Source of the DNA: Amphiura filiformis
Taxonomy: Eukaryota; Echinodermata; Ophiuroidea; Amphilepidida; Amphiuridae
Length of the DNA: 64,000 nt
NCBI RefSeq assembly: GCF_039555335.1
Contig: NC_092629.1
Location: forward strand, 34,303,796-34,367,795
Direction: 5' to 3'
The notes beneath the pieces were generated by a model. That model was not told where the DNA came from. It searched no databases and saw only the letters and a program-made list of their open reading frames with translations. This document shows positions 37,801 to 46,500 of this stretch, piece after piece (within the stretch, counting starts at the first letter, position 1; each line of letters begins with the position of its first letter). Both the position numbers and the translations under genes were made by a program.

Positions 37801-39196
37801 TTGAACCAATCAAACATAATAGAATAATTTCACCACACAAAAAAATTGGGGTGAATTATTTGCAAAGCTCCATTCTGATTGGTGATTAAAATGAAGATAT
37901 CATGTAATTGACCAATCAGAGGCACTGTAGATCAGCAGGTAGTGCTCAGGGGTTAAGTATAATATTGTACTTCATATTAATGTGTTGTAATCATGCTATT
38001 GTTTTAAAAGGGTGACTTTGACAGCGAATGGAAGTGGTCACATAACTCCCCATAGTAACAGGTTCACATACCTTTTTTTTGGCATGATATTAGGCCTATA
38101 TGTGGCAGGCTTTATGGCGATCATTTTGATTGTGGTTCAAGACTCAAAAGCTTGATCCAGTTGACATAGTGATAATCAGATGTAACACTACTAAGCTAGG
38201 GAATCATGGGGCATGGGTGTTTCATGCTATGAATACAGTACAAAAGTGTTACCTTTCACATGAATTTCCTTGCTTTCCATGTCCAGGGCTGTCGAGAGAA
38301 GCATGATTTCTTCTTCTTAGACAAGCCGTGGTCAGCTTTCCGTTCTATTGATTACGGCTACACACGCATGATGATTGTGAACTCCACCAACATCGATTTC
38401 GAACAGGTGTCCGATGACCAGGTATGAAAACTTCACTTATCAATTACATATCACTTTTCATCTTCTATTTCTTCCTTTTGTCACAGGGAACTTGAATCGG
38501 GATCATGGAGCTTAATAAAACACACAATTACGCTAGCTTCTACGGAAATCATTCACTGCATTCCATTCCAGAGATTTGGCTACAGCTACATGCTTCTTTA
38601 CTTTAAATTCCACTCATATGTGACTCATATACATGTAGAGCAAGTTTCAGATGATAAGGTAATGTTTGCAGCATTTTTCCTTTCTTTCATTCTTTTTTTG
38701 GGTTCTTTCTTTCTTTCTCTCTCTTTCTTTCTTTCATTCATTCTTTCTTTCTCTTTCTTTCTTTTTATCTTTTGTTTGTTATTTCTTTCTTGAATATCAT
38801 GCTTTACAGTACATCATTGCTTATGTAAACACATTCACATAGACCCTGTACACATTGAATTGTCTTCATTTGACAAAGATTAAAAATGCTATCTGTAAGT
38901 TGTCTTTAGCAGAATAAATTTGCATATTAGAGGCAGTCCATTATCCAGATTTGAATAAATTTGCATATTTATTAATTGAACAATTTATTGATTATTTTAG
39001 TATAATTGTTATAGTGATCGTTATTATCATTATTATCATCATCATTATTATGTTTATTGTTATTATTACTATTATTGTTATTATGAAGTACTGTTGTTGT
39101 TGTTATTATTATCTTTATTCTTTTTCACAGGGTGGACAAATCATAGATAAATTCACACTCATCAAAAATCTACATGGACCAGAAGCATGGCTCTAG
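28784..39196 (+). CDS. Purple acid phosphatase (ACP7-like), 12 coding exons, secreted; one frameshift in exon 4
   Basis: Coding exons are 28784-28883, 29044-29244, 30333-30521, 31719-31843, 32254-32322, 33095-33206, 33979-34092, 34793-34829, 35159-35226, 36844-36915, 38287-38421 and 39131-39196. All have AG/GT borders and matching phases. They total 1288 nt; removing one surplus T in exon 4 gives 428 residues plus stop, close to the usual length of animal acid phosphatase type 7. The protein starts with a hydrophobic signal peptide (MRSVLICILGLVSVVTA), then an N-terminal fibronectin-like domain (QPEQIHLSATGDP..TMVTWST). The binuclear metal-site motifs follow in order: GDFAYD, GNHE, MAHRPMYC and GAHEHSYER. 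Members of this family hydrolyse phosphomonoesters at a Fe-M centre and are secreted or lysosomal. The start is the first ATG, 17 nt after a splice acceptor, so at least one 5' UTR exon lies upstream and was not located. The family call is firm. Whether this allele makes full-length protein depends on the exon 4 frameshift. Confidence 0.93.
29044..29244 (+). CDS. PAP gene 1, coding exon 2 (N-terminal fibronectin-like domain)
   Basis: The exon opens directly after cag and completes the split Gly codon to give GDPTQTMVTWSTFND. It ends LMPGSVY in phase 1 before gtaagt. The region is the N-terminal Ig/fibronectin-like domain of PAPs, which packs against the catalytic domain. Confidence 0.9.
30333..30521 (+). 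CDS. PAP gene 1, coding exon 3 (start of catalytic domain)
   Basis: Acceptor attacag; the exon encodes YRCGSSYGWSSVFYFRAL, then the first metal-ligand strand (FAVYGDMG), and ends ILHVG across the junction. The donor is g|gttagt. The nine bases from 30521 spanning this donor are repeated at 30839-30847 as the target duplication of a transposon. Confidence 0.92.
30530..30838. mobile_element. 309-bp transposon whose target duplication copies the exon 3 splice donor
   Basis: The 9-bp direct repeat ggttagtat lies at 30521-30529 and 30839-30847. The first spans the last base of PAP exon 3 and its 5' splice site. Imperfect inverted ends include gcgtaccatcagtcaaagt and actttgactggtggtacacgc. Inside, gagggccgattgttcc is inverted as gaacaatcggccctc. 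There is no coding capacity. The 9-bp duplication suggests a Mutator-like family. Confidence 0.85.
30878..31330. mobile_element. MITE copies, gggctattcca family, in PAP intron 3
   Basis: A full copy at about 30878-31166 (gggctattccatttaaaatc to actggaacagccca) is followed directly by a second, partial copy. Confidence 0.72.
31719..31843 (+). CDS. PAP gene 1, coding exon 4 (GDFAYD...GNHE), with +1 T frameshift
   Basis: After the acceptor the exon reads GDFAYDMEVDNGRVGDEF, then the expected YVPYMTCPGNHENA stretch. Between Pro and Tyr the sequence has ccctttatatg where the neighbouring copy (31891-31985) has accttatatg, so one extra T shifts the frame and gives an early stop. With 124 rather than 125 nt, the exon's phases match exons 3 and 5. 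It holds the metal ligands of GDFAYD and GNHE. The donor is ta|gtaagtg. Either a sequencing error or a null allele would explain the extra base. Confidence 0.85.
31891..31985 (+). pseudogene. Second copy of exon 4 3' end plus donor
   Basis: This copy starts aatgccaggg and stays open in the PAP frame through YVPYMTCPGNHENA up to a donor-like gtaggtg. It lacks the exon's 5' part (GDFAYDMEVD). The nearest upstream AG (31897-31898) would join exon 3 in the wrong phase, so it is unlikely to be used as a simple substitute exon. Confidence 0.8.
32029..32123 (+). pseudogene. Third copy of exon 4 3' end plus donor
   Basis: This copy starts aatggcaggatc. It is more diverged but still open: two compensating indels turn the AAYVPYMTCPGNHE region into AALCTYMICPGNHE. 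It ends at a canonical gtaagtg donor. The intronic tail (tagcaaacaaac, agacagaca) is also repeated, giving a tandem period of about 138-143 bp. It lacks a matching 5' part and acceptor. Confidence 0.78.
32254..32322 (+). CDS. PAP gene 1, coding exon 5
   Basis: Acceptor cccacag; the exon encodes (Y)NFSNYKNRFTMPMYEE and continues VESLWYS across the junction. Phase 2 on both sides. Donor ag|gtaagtg. The N-Y-K-x-R-F-x-M-P run directly follows the GNHE motif in animal PAPs. Confidence 0.92.
32703..32775 (+). pseudogene. Decayed copy of exon 5 3' end and donor region
   Basis: The sequence from ctatgtatgaaaaagagtct to ttctgcaggtt parallels 32287-32355, which spans the end of exon 5, its donor and the first intron bases (gtttctcaagaataag is shared). 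The donor GT is lost in this copy (tatttaagtg). It is a duplicate of an exon-intron junction lying 400 bp downstream of the original. Confidence 0.65.
33095..33206 (+). CDS. PAP gene 1, coding exon 6
   Basis: The exon follows cccacag and encodes WNIGSAHIISFSTEVNFF, then a helix ending NQMAWLEKDLE. It closes in phase 0 before gtaaaa. W-x-x-G-x-x-H is a conserved PAP signature preceding the QxxWLExDL helix. Confidence 0.92.
33320..33493. mobile_element. hAT-type MITE in PAP intron 6
   Basis: Ends cagtggcgtaac and gttacgccactg. The flanking 8-mers ataaacaa and atgaaaaa agree at six positions. Confidence 0.65.
33979..34092 (+). CDS. PAP gene 1, coding exon 7 (MAHRPMYC motif)
   Basis: Acceptor ttttcag; the exon encodes EATKPENRAKYPWIITMAHR, then PMYCTNTDRDDC, ending in phase 0 before gtaagt. 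The His of MAHRP is a conserved metal-site residue of the family. The paralogous exon in gene 2 has the same 114-nt length. Confidence 0.93.
34395..34580 (-). repeat. tRNA-derived SINE in PAP intron 7
   Basis: The minus strand has an A-box-like tggcctaatatggttaggg and a B box ggttcaattccc at tRNA-like spacing (about 34487-34575), with a non-tRNA body after it. Confidence 0.7.
34793..34829 (+). CDS. PAP gene 1, coding exon 8 (37 nt)
   Basis: A 37-nt exon between tgcag and gtaagta encoding TRKAFEDLFYKYG. The gene 2 equivalent (60577-60613) is also 37 nt and encodes TKKAFEKLFYKYG, which confirms this very short exon. Confidence 0.92.
35159..35226 (+). CDS. PAP gene 1, coding exon 9 (GAHEHSYER motif)
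   Basis: Acceptor tttttag; the exon encodes GVDLFIGAHEHSYERLWP, then VYDNK. It carries the last metal-binding motif (H-x-H) of the PAP active site. The donor is aag|gtaatt. Confidence 0.94.
35233..35690 (-). mobile_element. LINE 3' fragment in PAP intron 9
   Basis: The minus strand at 35329-35667 encodes the C-terminal tail of a non-LTR reverse transcriptase ORF (PFRRLTLCQRSFNPYVPTLW is the diagnostic stretch). A tttat microsatellite at 35233-35262 sits at its 3' end, as for LINEs with short tandem tails. 5'-truncated. Confidence 0.7.
35925..36372. mobile_element. ~445-bp foldback in PAP intron 9
   Basis: aatacactaagccaaaaaag at the left is mirrored by cttttttggcttagtgtatt at the right. The arms extend about 190 bp each with cagttgtccaactgacacaa / ttgtgtcagttggacaactg near the centre. 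Confidence 0.82.
36844..36915 (+). CDS. PAP gene 1, coding exon 10
   Basis: Acceptor acttcag; the exon encodes IYNGSMDAPYTNPKAPVHIT, then TGSA, 72 nt in phase 0. The donor is g|gtaagtc. It is single copy here, whereas the same junction is amplified into a tandem array in gene 2. Confidence 0.93.
36956..37336. mobile_element. hAT-type element in PAP intron 10
   Basis: Ends cgggcgtagcaagc and ttgctacgcccctg. 8-bp target duplication catataaa at 36948-36955 and 37337-37344. Confidence 0.8.
37350..37470. mobile_element. ~120-bp palindromic MITE in intron 10
   Basis: attctggtataccctgcgca is mirrored by gtgcagggtaaaccagaatt. It is related to the split copy at 50244-50560. Confidence 0.65.
37490..37655. 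mobile_element. MITE, gggctattcca family, in intron 10
   Basis: Palindromic halves with catacaccctccaatggaag and its approximate inverse near 37620. Confidence 0.65.
38287..38421 (+). CDS. PAP gene 1, coding exon 11
   Basis: Acceptor gtccag; the 135-nt exon encodes GCREKHDFFFLDKPWSAFRS, then IDYGYTRMMIVNSTNIDFEQ and VSDDQ, before gtatga. The Y-G-Y-T-R and EQVSDD runs are typical of the PAP C-terminus. Confidence 0.93.
38487..38658 (+). pseudogene. Decayed duplicate of exon 11
   Basis: The sequence starts with tcacag|ggaa like gene 2 exon 11 and ends EQVSDDK before a good gtaatg donor. Its 5' half has a stop (GGA ACT TGA) and extra bases. An internal acceptor at 38571 would yield an 87-nt, phase-0 exon (RFGYSYMLLYFKFHSY and onward) that could substitute for the end of exon 11. 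It resembles gene 2's exon 11 at least as much as gene 1's. Confidence 0.75.
38676..38795. repeat. CTTT-type microsatellite in intron 11
   Basis: A run of ctttctttctttc-type units directly downstream of the decayed exon 11 copy. Confidence 0.85.
39000..39115. repeat. ATT-type microsatellite before exon 12
   Basis: Imperfect tat/att units ending 15 bp before the last PAP acceptor region. Confidence 0.8.
39131..39196 (+). CDS. PAP gene 1, coding exon 12 (stop codon)
   Basis: Acceptor ttcacag; the exon encodes GGQIIDKFTLIKNLHGPEAW, then L and TAG. It closes the PAP reading frame. Confidence 0.93.
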   Translation, partial: GGQIIDKFTLIKNLHGPEAWL

Positions 39197-39335
39197 CTGT
39201 AAGAGATTGATGACATACTTATCTGAAATATGCAAATGTTCTGAAAATGTGTGTGAAGTGGGATAATAGAAAGAACTTAAGTTAAAATCAGTATTAAAAA
39301 AGATGTGACTTTATAAAACTTGGGCAAATTGACAT

Positions 39336-39493
39336 AATAAATTTGAGAGAGAAAAATCAAGACTAGACTGGGATTGAACCTCGGGCGTAATGATTACTAG
39401 TCAAGAGTCAGTACACGCTGAGAATAGTAAACCAATTTGGTTGCCTATTTGCGTCAACTTGGTAGCTGGTGCCATAAAGCAAGATACAATAAA
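39336..39493 (+). promoter_or_regulatory. Candidate polyadenylation signals of PAP gene 1
   Basis: AATAAA hexamers lie at 39336-39341 and 39488-39493, 140 and 292 bases after the stop codon. Another is at 40217. Which is used cannot be told from sequence alone. Confidence 0.4.
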
Positions 39494-40232
39494 TATATTG
39501 TCACCCTCATAACTTAACTGCCTGAGTCATTTTTTGCAGTTTTGAGAAAAAGGCAAAAAAGTGAAAAATGACTTATAGGCAAAAACCTGCAAAATGGTTC
39601 AGGCAATTTGGTTATGATGTGTGGTGTTGAAATTAAAATAGGCCCATGTGCATAAGATTTATGTAAACAATCTAATTGTAAAGACACTTAAAAACTTGAA
39701 ACCTCAAAAAATGTCTTGGGCAAATGCCGGGGGCACTTGTATTTCAAGGTGGACACCATGCTCGCTTAAAAAACAAGTAAAAAGGCTTGTTTTTCAGCAT
39801 TGGGCAAGTACAGCGCTGTACCTGTTAAGGGTGTCAAAAACGGCAAAAATCAGGAAAAAGGGTATACTTTTCCAAGCAAAATACTTGCTTACGATACCAA
39901 AGTTTAATGGCAAAATAAAAAAGTGTGATAGGGTATGTTTGGCTTCTATCAGAACAAATCGTAGGGTAAAACATTAAGAAACATCAGGTTGTTCAGGGTA
40001 TGTTTTGCACGCGCTATATATATAAATTATATATCCTCCTGAGCCATTACCATGCAGGTATGCCTGTTTTCATCTATGCTTTGCAATGGGCGCAAGACTT
40101 TGGTTTATAATTCTTTATCTAGAGATCAAATTATTTGCTTTTGATTATAATAATAGATTGTTAAAGATATATTTAGACTTGTGGTATGATAACTTTATTT
40201 GAAGTTCATGAGTATCAATAAAATACAGGAAA

Positions 40233-40985
40233 TTACTATAGTCTGTCTCATCTCAAGTTGAGAGTAATGCCATGTTGGATTTTGCAGTGACAGGTTCAAA
40301 TCCCTGGTGGGTTCAGTCTTCACTGACAATGTGTATGCATGATGGTTCCAATTAGGGGTACTCACACAAGAAATGTCCGCGGAATTTTCGAGGACAAAAT
40401 TGTTCGCAATTGTCCAAATTAGGGGTGTTTTGGAGCAAAATTGTCCTTGAAATGAAAAATAGGGTGTATTTCTATTACTTTCTTCCGCTTTTTACCGCTA
40501 CAGTTTTCGTTATTGTCCTCATTTCCCGTGAAATAGGGGGAAAATTCAAAAGCGCCCTTGAAATGGTAAAAAAAGGGGTATTTATTTCGGAAAAATGTCC
40601 TTGATTCCTTGTGATAAGGGGGTGAAATGAAAATTCGTCCTCAAAATGATGAAAATAGGGGAGGTATTTGGGGGGCACATTTTCCTTGATTTCGCGTAAA
40701 ATAGGGGGTAAAATTGCTGCAAATGTCCTCGATTCCCCGTGAAATAGGGGTCATTTTCAAATCCTGGAACGGTCATACGTCCTACCTTTAAATACAAACT
40801 GAACCCACCGGGTTCAAATCGCGGGTAATCTTATCCCACAAGGCGCATACACACATGGAGAAGGGCAGCAGTGTCTGTATGCTGGTGATGCAACCACGTA
40901 TATGCATTGGTTTAAATTAAACCACTACAAAATCCATCGTGGCATTACTCTCAACCTGAGACCAAGCAGACTATATTCCTTGTGA
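40233..40985. mobile_element. ~750-bp inverted-repeat element with internal insertion
   Basis: Left tgagagtaatgcca..ttggattttg is mirrored at the right by aaaatccatcgtggcattac. The centre (about 40350-40800) is a run of ccccgtgaaatagggg-type repeats that appear to be inserted. Confidence 0.6.
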
Positions 40986-41361
40986 AGCTGAACTTTGTGC
41001 ATGATAATAAATAATTACCAGGCCTTTTCTCTTGATTCAAGCAAGCATGATCACTCTTCTAGACTTACTCAAACACTTGTAAGGGGGGGGCCTGATGCAA
41101 AAAAAATTTCATTATAAAAATGTTCGGGCCCCCTTTACAGACCTCAAAATTTCAGGGCCCCCCTTTTGACATGAAAATTATGGGTCAACCCCATAGAAAA
41201 GCATATAAACTTAATTTTTCCAGGAAAATTTGTGGTCATTTTTTTCAGGCCCCCCCCCTTAGGAGGGTCAAAAAAATTCAGGGCCCCCCTTTTTGCATCA
41301 GGCCCCCCTTACAAGTGTTTGTGAACGGTCCCTTATAGCTCAGACTTTCCTAAACTTTATT

Positions 41362-41752
41362 AGGGACTGTGCAATAAAATTTTCGAACGGCTCGCCAAAA
41401 ATCGCCGCCTCTCGGCCTGCCAAAATCGCTTGCCCCCTCCTCTCGGCCCGCCCAAAATTCTTTTCCCCCACTTATACATGCCAAATTTTTGGGATCCCAA
41501 TTTGCAAACCTTAAATGGTCTAGATGTATGTTGCGAGTGCAGCGAGCAGGAAAATTTGCATATCAAAGCGTTTCCGTACTGTTTTCCTAAGCCTTAGAGT
41601 ATTTTATTTAAAAGGCGCCCCTGAATGTGTGCCAAAATTGCTTCCCCCCCCTCTCGGCTGGCCAAAATTGCTTGTTCCCCTTTCGCTCCCCAAAATTTCT
41701 TGCCTCCCCAATTTTACCCTCCCCCAGGGTTCATAATTATTGCACAGCCCCA
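41362..41752. repeat. C-rich dispersed element
   Basis: Ends gggactgtgcaataa and ttattgcacagcccc, with repeated ctcggcctgccaaaat motifs. Related fragments occur at 26680-27000 and 27300-27510. Confidence 0.6.
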
Positions 41753-42314
41753 ATATTCAGCAGTGTGAAGGCTAGCTCACCTGATCACTCTCCTAAACTT
41801 AGGAGAGTGATGAATTAACAAGAGCAGCTATATGCTGCTTAAGTCTTGCCTGAATTTGTCATTCACAATTTGCACATCGTCCTATAACTTAATTGGTTAT
41901 AGATGATGTGACTTCTGGATGCCTGACAGTATGCGCACGCATCATCACAATTTCTATTGTTTTTTGCCTGGCAGTATGCGTGTGCATCATATTTTGTTCA
42001 GGGCTCTTGTTTTTAAAACTCCCGCCACATCACAATAAGACTATTAAACAGTGTAGTGGTTGCATGGGGTTCACTCAAGCATATCGATATACCAGTCCCT
42101 TACCTTTGTTGATAAACACAAATCAAAACAATTATATCTTTATTTGGTAAATTTTAAAATTCTGGTTGCGAGAAATTGTTGTTTTGGCTTAAAAGTAACC
42201 TGTGGTAAATCGATACATTAATTGAATGACCAGTGTATTTCATACGCCGAAGCCCGGATGAAGCGGTCACAGGTTTTTATTGAATAGCCCAATTATACAA
42301 ACGTGAGCTGAGTG

Positions 42315-42472
42315 CAGTGGCATAGCAAAGGGGGGCAGCTGCCCCCAGTGAGAAGTCTTGTCCCCCCTGTGGGATGCTTTTTTTGTTAGCCCATTTTTGT
42401 CAAATTTGCCCCCCTTGAAAGTGGCCTTGCCCCCCTTGCCTACTCTCTGAAAAAGTGCTAGCTACGCCACTG
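42315..42472. mobile_element. hAT-type MITE, 158 bp
   Basis: Ends cagtggcatagc and gctacgccactg. Flanks gctgagtg and gccgagtg differ at one base. Confidence 0.8.
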
Positions 42473-42591
42473 GCCGAGTGCAAATGACACACAATGTAAT
42501 GAAATTTATGACCCAAAAATTTGTTCCATTAATTTATTATAATAATTTATTATAAAATAAAACCTCTATTTAACATAAGGCAGAACAAACT

Positions 42592-42878
42592 TAGGCCTAA
42601 AAAAAATTGTTTGATTGGCGTAACATAATAAAAAAAAAAATTTAGGGTAGGTAGGTTGGGATTTTTTTTTTTTTTTTTTTTTTTTCTTTTTAAGCTGTAA
42701 ATTTTGTTTGATAAAGGCTTTGGAACTTTTTTTTTTTTTTTTTTTAAATTTATTTATCTTTATTTATTTTTTAAAATTTTATTATTTTTTTGGCAAAAAA
42801 AAAAAAAAAAAAGTTAGGGTCGGGCCTAATTTTAGGGTAGGTCGGGTTACGCCAATCAAACAATTTTTTTTAGGCCTT
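42592..42878. mobile_element. T-rich inverted-repeat element
   Basis: taggcctaaaaaaaattgtt is mirrored by aacaattttttttaggcctt. The centre is poly(T)/poly(A). Confidence 0.7.
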
Positions 42879-42978
42879 ACAAAGAAACTTTAAATAAACA
42901 TTACTTTATACAAATATATATAACCTTTTAGTATAAAGAGAACTGAGAGGGCAGCCTAGTAATCAACAAGAGCAGCTA

Positions 42979-43242
42979 CACTCTATAAGAAATAACGGGT
43001 CTAAAAAGGTTCTAGAGTGTCCTCTCAGGAGAACCCTTGAGAGGTTCTCTATAGAACCAAAAATGGTTCCAAAACCATCAAAAATGGTCCCAAAAATGTG
43101 ATACAGAACTGTTTTTGGTTCTTTAAAGAACCACTAAGGGTTCTCCAAAATTAAAGAACATTTTTTAGAGGTTCAAGAGGGAGGGTTCTCCTGAGAGGAC
43201 AAAAAAGGTTCTATCTATAGAACCCTTTATTTCTAGAGTGTA
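42979..43242. mobile_element. ~264-bp MITE with CACTCTA ends inserted at TA
   Basis: cactctataagaaataa and ttatttctagagtg ends, with tcctctcaggagaaccct inverted near the other end. An uninterrupted copy of the flank exists at 41820 (agagcagctatatgctgctt), which gives the empty site. Confidence 0.8.
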
Positions 43243-43347
43243 TGCTGCTTAAAGTCTTGCCAGAATTTATCATTCACAATCATTTGCACATCTTGCTTCC
43301 AAAAATGAGGTTCTTCCTGCAAACACCCAAGTACACCAAATTATAAT

Positions 43348-43725
43348 AAGTAGTTCATCAATGCCCTATCTACTGCTGATAGCAAGTAGTTCATCAATGC
43401 CCTATCTACTGCTGATAGCAAGTAGTTCATCAATGCCCTATCTACTGCTGATAGCAAGTAGTTCATCAATGCCCTATCTACTGCTGATAGCAAGTAGTTC
43501 ATCAATGCCCTATCTACTGCTGATAGCAAGTAGTTCATCAATGCCCTATCTACTGCTGATAGCAAGTAGTTCATCAATGCCCTATCTACTGCTGATAGCA
43601 AGTAGTTCATCAATGCCCTATCTACTGCTGATAGCAAGTAGTTCATCAATGCCCTATCTACTGCTGATAGCAAGTAGTTCATCAATGCCCTATCTACTGC
43701 TGATAGCAAGTAGTTCATCAATGCC
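43348..43725. repeat. 36-bp minisatellite, 10.5 copies
   Basis: Ten identical-looking units starting aagtagttcatcaatgccct followed by a half unit. Because 36 is divisible by 3, it is open on both strands as 12-residue repeats (MPYLLLIASSSS and RALMNYLLSAVD). No promoter, splice context or homology supports translation. Confidence 0.97.
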
Positions 43726-43729
43726 AAAC

Positions 43730-46500
43730 GGCCAGCGATTTGGTGCCCATAAATGAGGGTGATTGCGCAATGGCATCATGTGGAATGCATGCATGCGCAG
43801 TGTTTTCTTGTAAGATTTATAATGTTAGGGTTATTATATAGGCCTTATAATGGGAAAATTCGCACCCAAGTACACCACCGGTAACCACAAATGCTACATT
43901 TTGATGCAAACCCCATCAAAATCGGACATCTGGTTACCGAGTTATGAGCAATTTATCAATGGTTGAAAACGATATAGAACAAACAAATTTGAAAAGTTTT
44001 TGCCAATATCTCAAAAACAATATTAGCGACATCCGACTCATTCCCCTTGATCATGTCACAAATGAGTTTGACAGGCGTGCATACAAAGAACACACACTTT
44101 GCAGATAGAACCTCGTTTTGAGATAAATACTCAAAATGAGTACAATAATCAAGCTTAGTATTGGTTCAGAGGTTCTTAAGATAGCTTGTGATATTTTCAG
44201 AAAATATCTCAGAACTTGCATGGACTTTCTATGTTGAAGCCTATGGCTAGCACACATACAGAGCATTAAGGGTTGTGTAAAGCTATATCAGGTTGGTAGG
44301 GGTAAAAGTAAGATTATTGCCATTTTGACCAAAACACGTACGCATTTATGATTTGCCAAACAGAAACTAACAGAATAACACCTAAAAGTATCATTTTTTC
44401 ATCATTTTGCATAAATACGACTTTCCCACGATTTACAAAATGTTTGTACCGGTATGCCTGTTGTCAAGTCGATGACAGACACGCTGCATCAACCTTGAAT
44501 AATTATACTGAATTGTGATGTAACATTCCGTTACAGAGGGTATTCAATACGGCGTGACAGAGCCATTATCATTCAAATAAAAGTCTGGCCTCCATAAGGT
44601 AACAATAAAACAGGAATAGGTATGGCTGGTCGTGAAATCGATCTTGAAACCTGTCTCGCTGTCATCTTAAGCTACAGGGTGTCACTTGCATTTATTATGG
44701 AGTGCAGAATTAACCATCCATTTGTTGCCGAAATGAGTAACATGTAATTGTGGACATAGCTAGTTCTTGCTCTGAGCCCTCGTAATATTGAAAACACATG
44801 AAAAGGTCACTTAATCCAATATCAAGAATTATTCAGTGTTTCAAGCTCTACATCTGTGCCAAATTTGGTGTATCTCCTATGACAACTGTATGATGTCTAC
44901 ACATAATTGCAAAGTAGGCCTATGCGATAGTGATAAAGCAGCAAATATTATGTCTTGTGCTTATGAAGCCTTTGCGCTGTAAGTTACCATGGTTACACAC
45001 ATGCAATTTTTACATGTGCAAAACATCCAGTTTTAAGAATATCAATATAACGCCAAAACGAATGAAGTTTTTGCAATGAAAGTAACACAATAAGTAGGTG
45101 ACATTTATGCCATTGTATTTCACGCATACCGTACTCAAATTAAATACAATGTTGATTAATGTTTTCAAACACGGTATATCATTCTGGAACACCCTGTATC
45201 TTAGAACCGTCCTTCAACACAGGTGACAGTATAATTGTTATATTGTTCCGGTCCATTTACAACATAGCCTTCCTGATTTTAATACACGATGATACAATAA
45301 AACATGAGCTCGGTTTGAATGGTTGTGGAATCAAACTAAAGACCTGTTCCTTTGTCACATTAATAGACCTACTAAATCAAGCAGAACGACTTCATGACAA
45401 ATCCTTCCACAGAATTGACCGTGTTTCCAGCGCTGCAGTGTTGGTATTAACTTTGGGCTTCTTATGAATTGATTATCAATACATTACAGGTATATACATT
45501 AAAACTCAAACGGGAGAAAGAATCGCGCATACGCATACGTTAGAACATTTTAAACATTGTTTTAAAATTGTATATTACAATTTATTTACATTAACATTGT
45601 ACCCTAAATAACATGGACATTTGGGTGATATATTGATGTAGTTACGGGCCATATTTAGTGCCGATTTGTCCCAATTTGCTTTTGACTTGCCTGGCAACAC
45701 ATGGCTTGTCGTGTGAAGAAGCTTGAAGACAAAGTTGGAGACCCATAAGGAATTATATTTGTTCTCAAACGGAATCATGATAAAAATCGTAAGTAAAAGT
45801 AATTAAATAACATAGCGCTATTAGCTCGCCTATGAACCTTGGTATTCGTTAGTTTACCGGATAAATAACTTTGGCAAAACTGACAAATTTGTACCAAAAT
45901 TGGCGTTAACTCGTTACGGTCGAAAATGCACAAAATATGGCTTCCGTGAATCTAAACAAATTGATATTTAAAATTGGTTAATTGTATTACCATAAATCGA
46001 ACATGGACATGCAGGATGGTATCTCTAGAAGTCTTTTTTGCCTAAAAAATTGGAATTTTGTTGAATTTAAAGTAACAAAATAACATGCGCCAGACAGTGG
46101 TCGATTTAGAGTGTAAAATCAGGTAGTATTTTGTGTATTGGCGGGCTTCAAACAGGCCTTCGTTGCATTCCGAGGTCGCAAATATCTATCATAATTCTTA
46201 TTTCAAGGTCCTGTAAATACCTCAGCAAAAAGATAGGGTCATCGTCCAACACGGACTGCTCGAAAAGAGTTCACCTATAAAAAACTGCGTGGGCTGTTAT
46301 GCATCGTTATATGTACAGGCATATTTGAAGAATTTCCTATCAACTAATAATATTAAGATTGCTAAAATATTAATCTAAAGACATCAATCTTAAATGTGCA
46401 CCATAAATTTTGCACCTGAGATAGATATTGCTAGGCAAAATTTCACAGCAAACATGGCAGTTTTCTCCCATTTCGGAGATATTTGAGACAATACAGCTCG
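43730..46500. other. Gene-free stretch
   Basis: No exon or RNA gene is recognised. A segment near 44070-44130 (cacactttgcagatagaacc) has a relative at 49355-49400. A 102-residue frame at 45159-45467 has no recognisable family. Confidence 0.5.

Noticed and set aside
43348-43725. CRISPR-like array
   Set aside because: The 36-bp unit repeats without any spacers and the DNA is eukaryotic.
43341-43756. 128- and 131-codon frames made of 12-residue repeats
   Set aside because: They result from a 36-bp minisatellite; there is no gene context.
45159-45467. 102-codon plus-strand frame
   Set aside because: There is no recognisable domain, no splice signals at its borders and no codon pattern distinguishing it from surrounding AT-rich DNA.
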